A stretch of DNA of 13,207 nt from JABMRP01 sp964444795. GTDB taxonomy: Bacteria > Planctomycetota > Planctomycetia > Pirellulales > Thermoguttaceae. Every line of letters starts with the position of its first letter. Position 1 is the stretch's first letter. Where the stretch lies: assembly GCA_964444795.1 (NCBI GenBank), contig CAYUIQ010000239.1, positions 1 to 13,207 of the forward strand. The letters are read 5' to 3'. Below the pieces are notes generated by a model. It was given only the letters and a program-made list of their open reading frames with translations. It made no database searches and was not told the origin of the DNA. Below are positions 13,168 to 13,207 of this stretch, piece after piece. A program made the translations under genes and the position numbers.

Positions 13168-13207
13168 AAATGAGTACCGCAACGGTGACAATGAAATGAG
13201 TACCGCA
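13168..13207. repeat. 14-bp direct repeat at window end
   Basis: AAATGAGTACCGCA occurs at 13168-13181 and again at 13194-13207, a 26-bp period with ACGGTGACAATG between. The array may continue past the window. It lies directly upstream of the membrane-protein start on the minus strand, so it could be part of its regulatory region or a dispersed repeat. Confidence 0.75.

Noticed and set aside
13162..13191. TTG start for the membrane protein, adding ten residues
   Set aside because: The added codons are translated from the direct repeat at the window end. An ATG with a sensible N-terminus lies just downstream.

Overview
The window is GC-rich bacterial chromosome with long genes, short intergenic gaps and many dispersed intergenic hairpins. 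The gene content suggests a planctomycete (Pirellulales-like). It includes an archaeal/eukaryal-type RtcB with archease, a DUF434-like protein, an ATP-type PEP carboxykinase, a GpgS-type glucosyl-3-phosphoglycerate synthase and a TIGR04053-like radical SAM/SPASM protein. This assignment is inferred from gene content and sequence style; no 16S or other marker gene is present.

Layout. (1) 97-3004, plus strand: an AcuI/YhdH-type zinc-free alcohol dehydrogenase overlaps archease, which is followed by the RNA ligase RtcB, forming one probable operon. (2) 3005-3265: a cluster of three hairpin repeats, two direct and one inverted, with a compensatory base change in the stem. (3) 3266-4480, plus: a YbhB/PEBP-type protein, then a DUF434-like protein that starts with GTG four bases after the stop. 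(4) 4481-4843: a leader region with a perfect 12-bp palindrome and a good TATAAT box, then pckA (4844-6448). (5) 6449-6617: a strong 36-nt hairpin. (6) 6618-10373, plus: a tightly coupled trio of an M20-like metallohydrolase lacking some expected catalytic residues, GpgS, and a GT4-like glycosyltransferase. This looks like a pathway for glucosylglycerate or a larger glycoside built on it. (7) 10534-11214, plus: a visibly AT-richer TPR-like orphan. (8) 11215-11575: a gap full of repeats, including a 56-bp near-perfect copy of part of the neighbouring radical SAM gene. (9) 11576-13161, minus strand: a small multi-pass membrane protein translationally coupled (ATGA overlap) to the radical SAM/SPASM protein. 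The window ends in a 14-bp direct repeat.

How the genes work together. RtcB and archease form a known RNA ligase/activator pair for tRNA splicing or RNA repair. PEPCK supplies PEP to gluconeogenesis, and so 3-phosphoglycerate, which is the acceptor GpgS glycosylates. The M20-like protein and the GT4 enzyme share that transcript, but their substrates cannot be read from sequence. The membrane protein and radical SAM enzyme probably act together in an undefined maturation or cofactor pathway. Nothing here is an obvious defence system, prophage or CRISPR locus. The least explained parts are the degenerate M20/GpgS/GT4 operon, the covarying intergenic hairpins and the duplicated radical SAM fragment.
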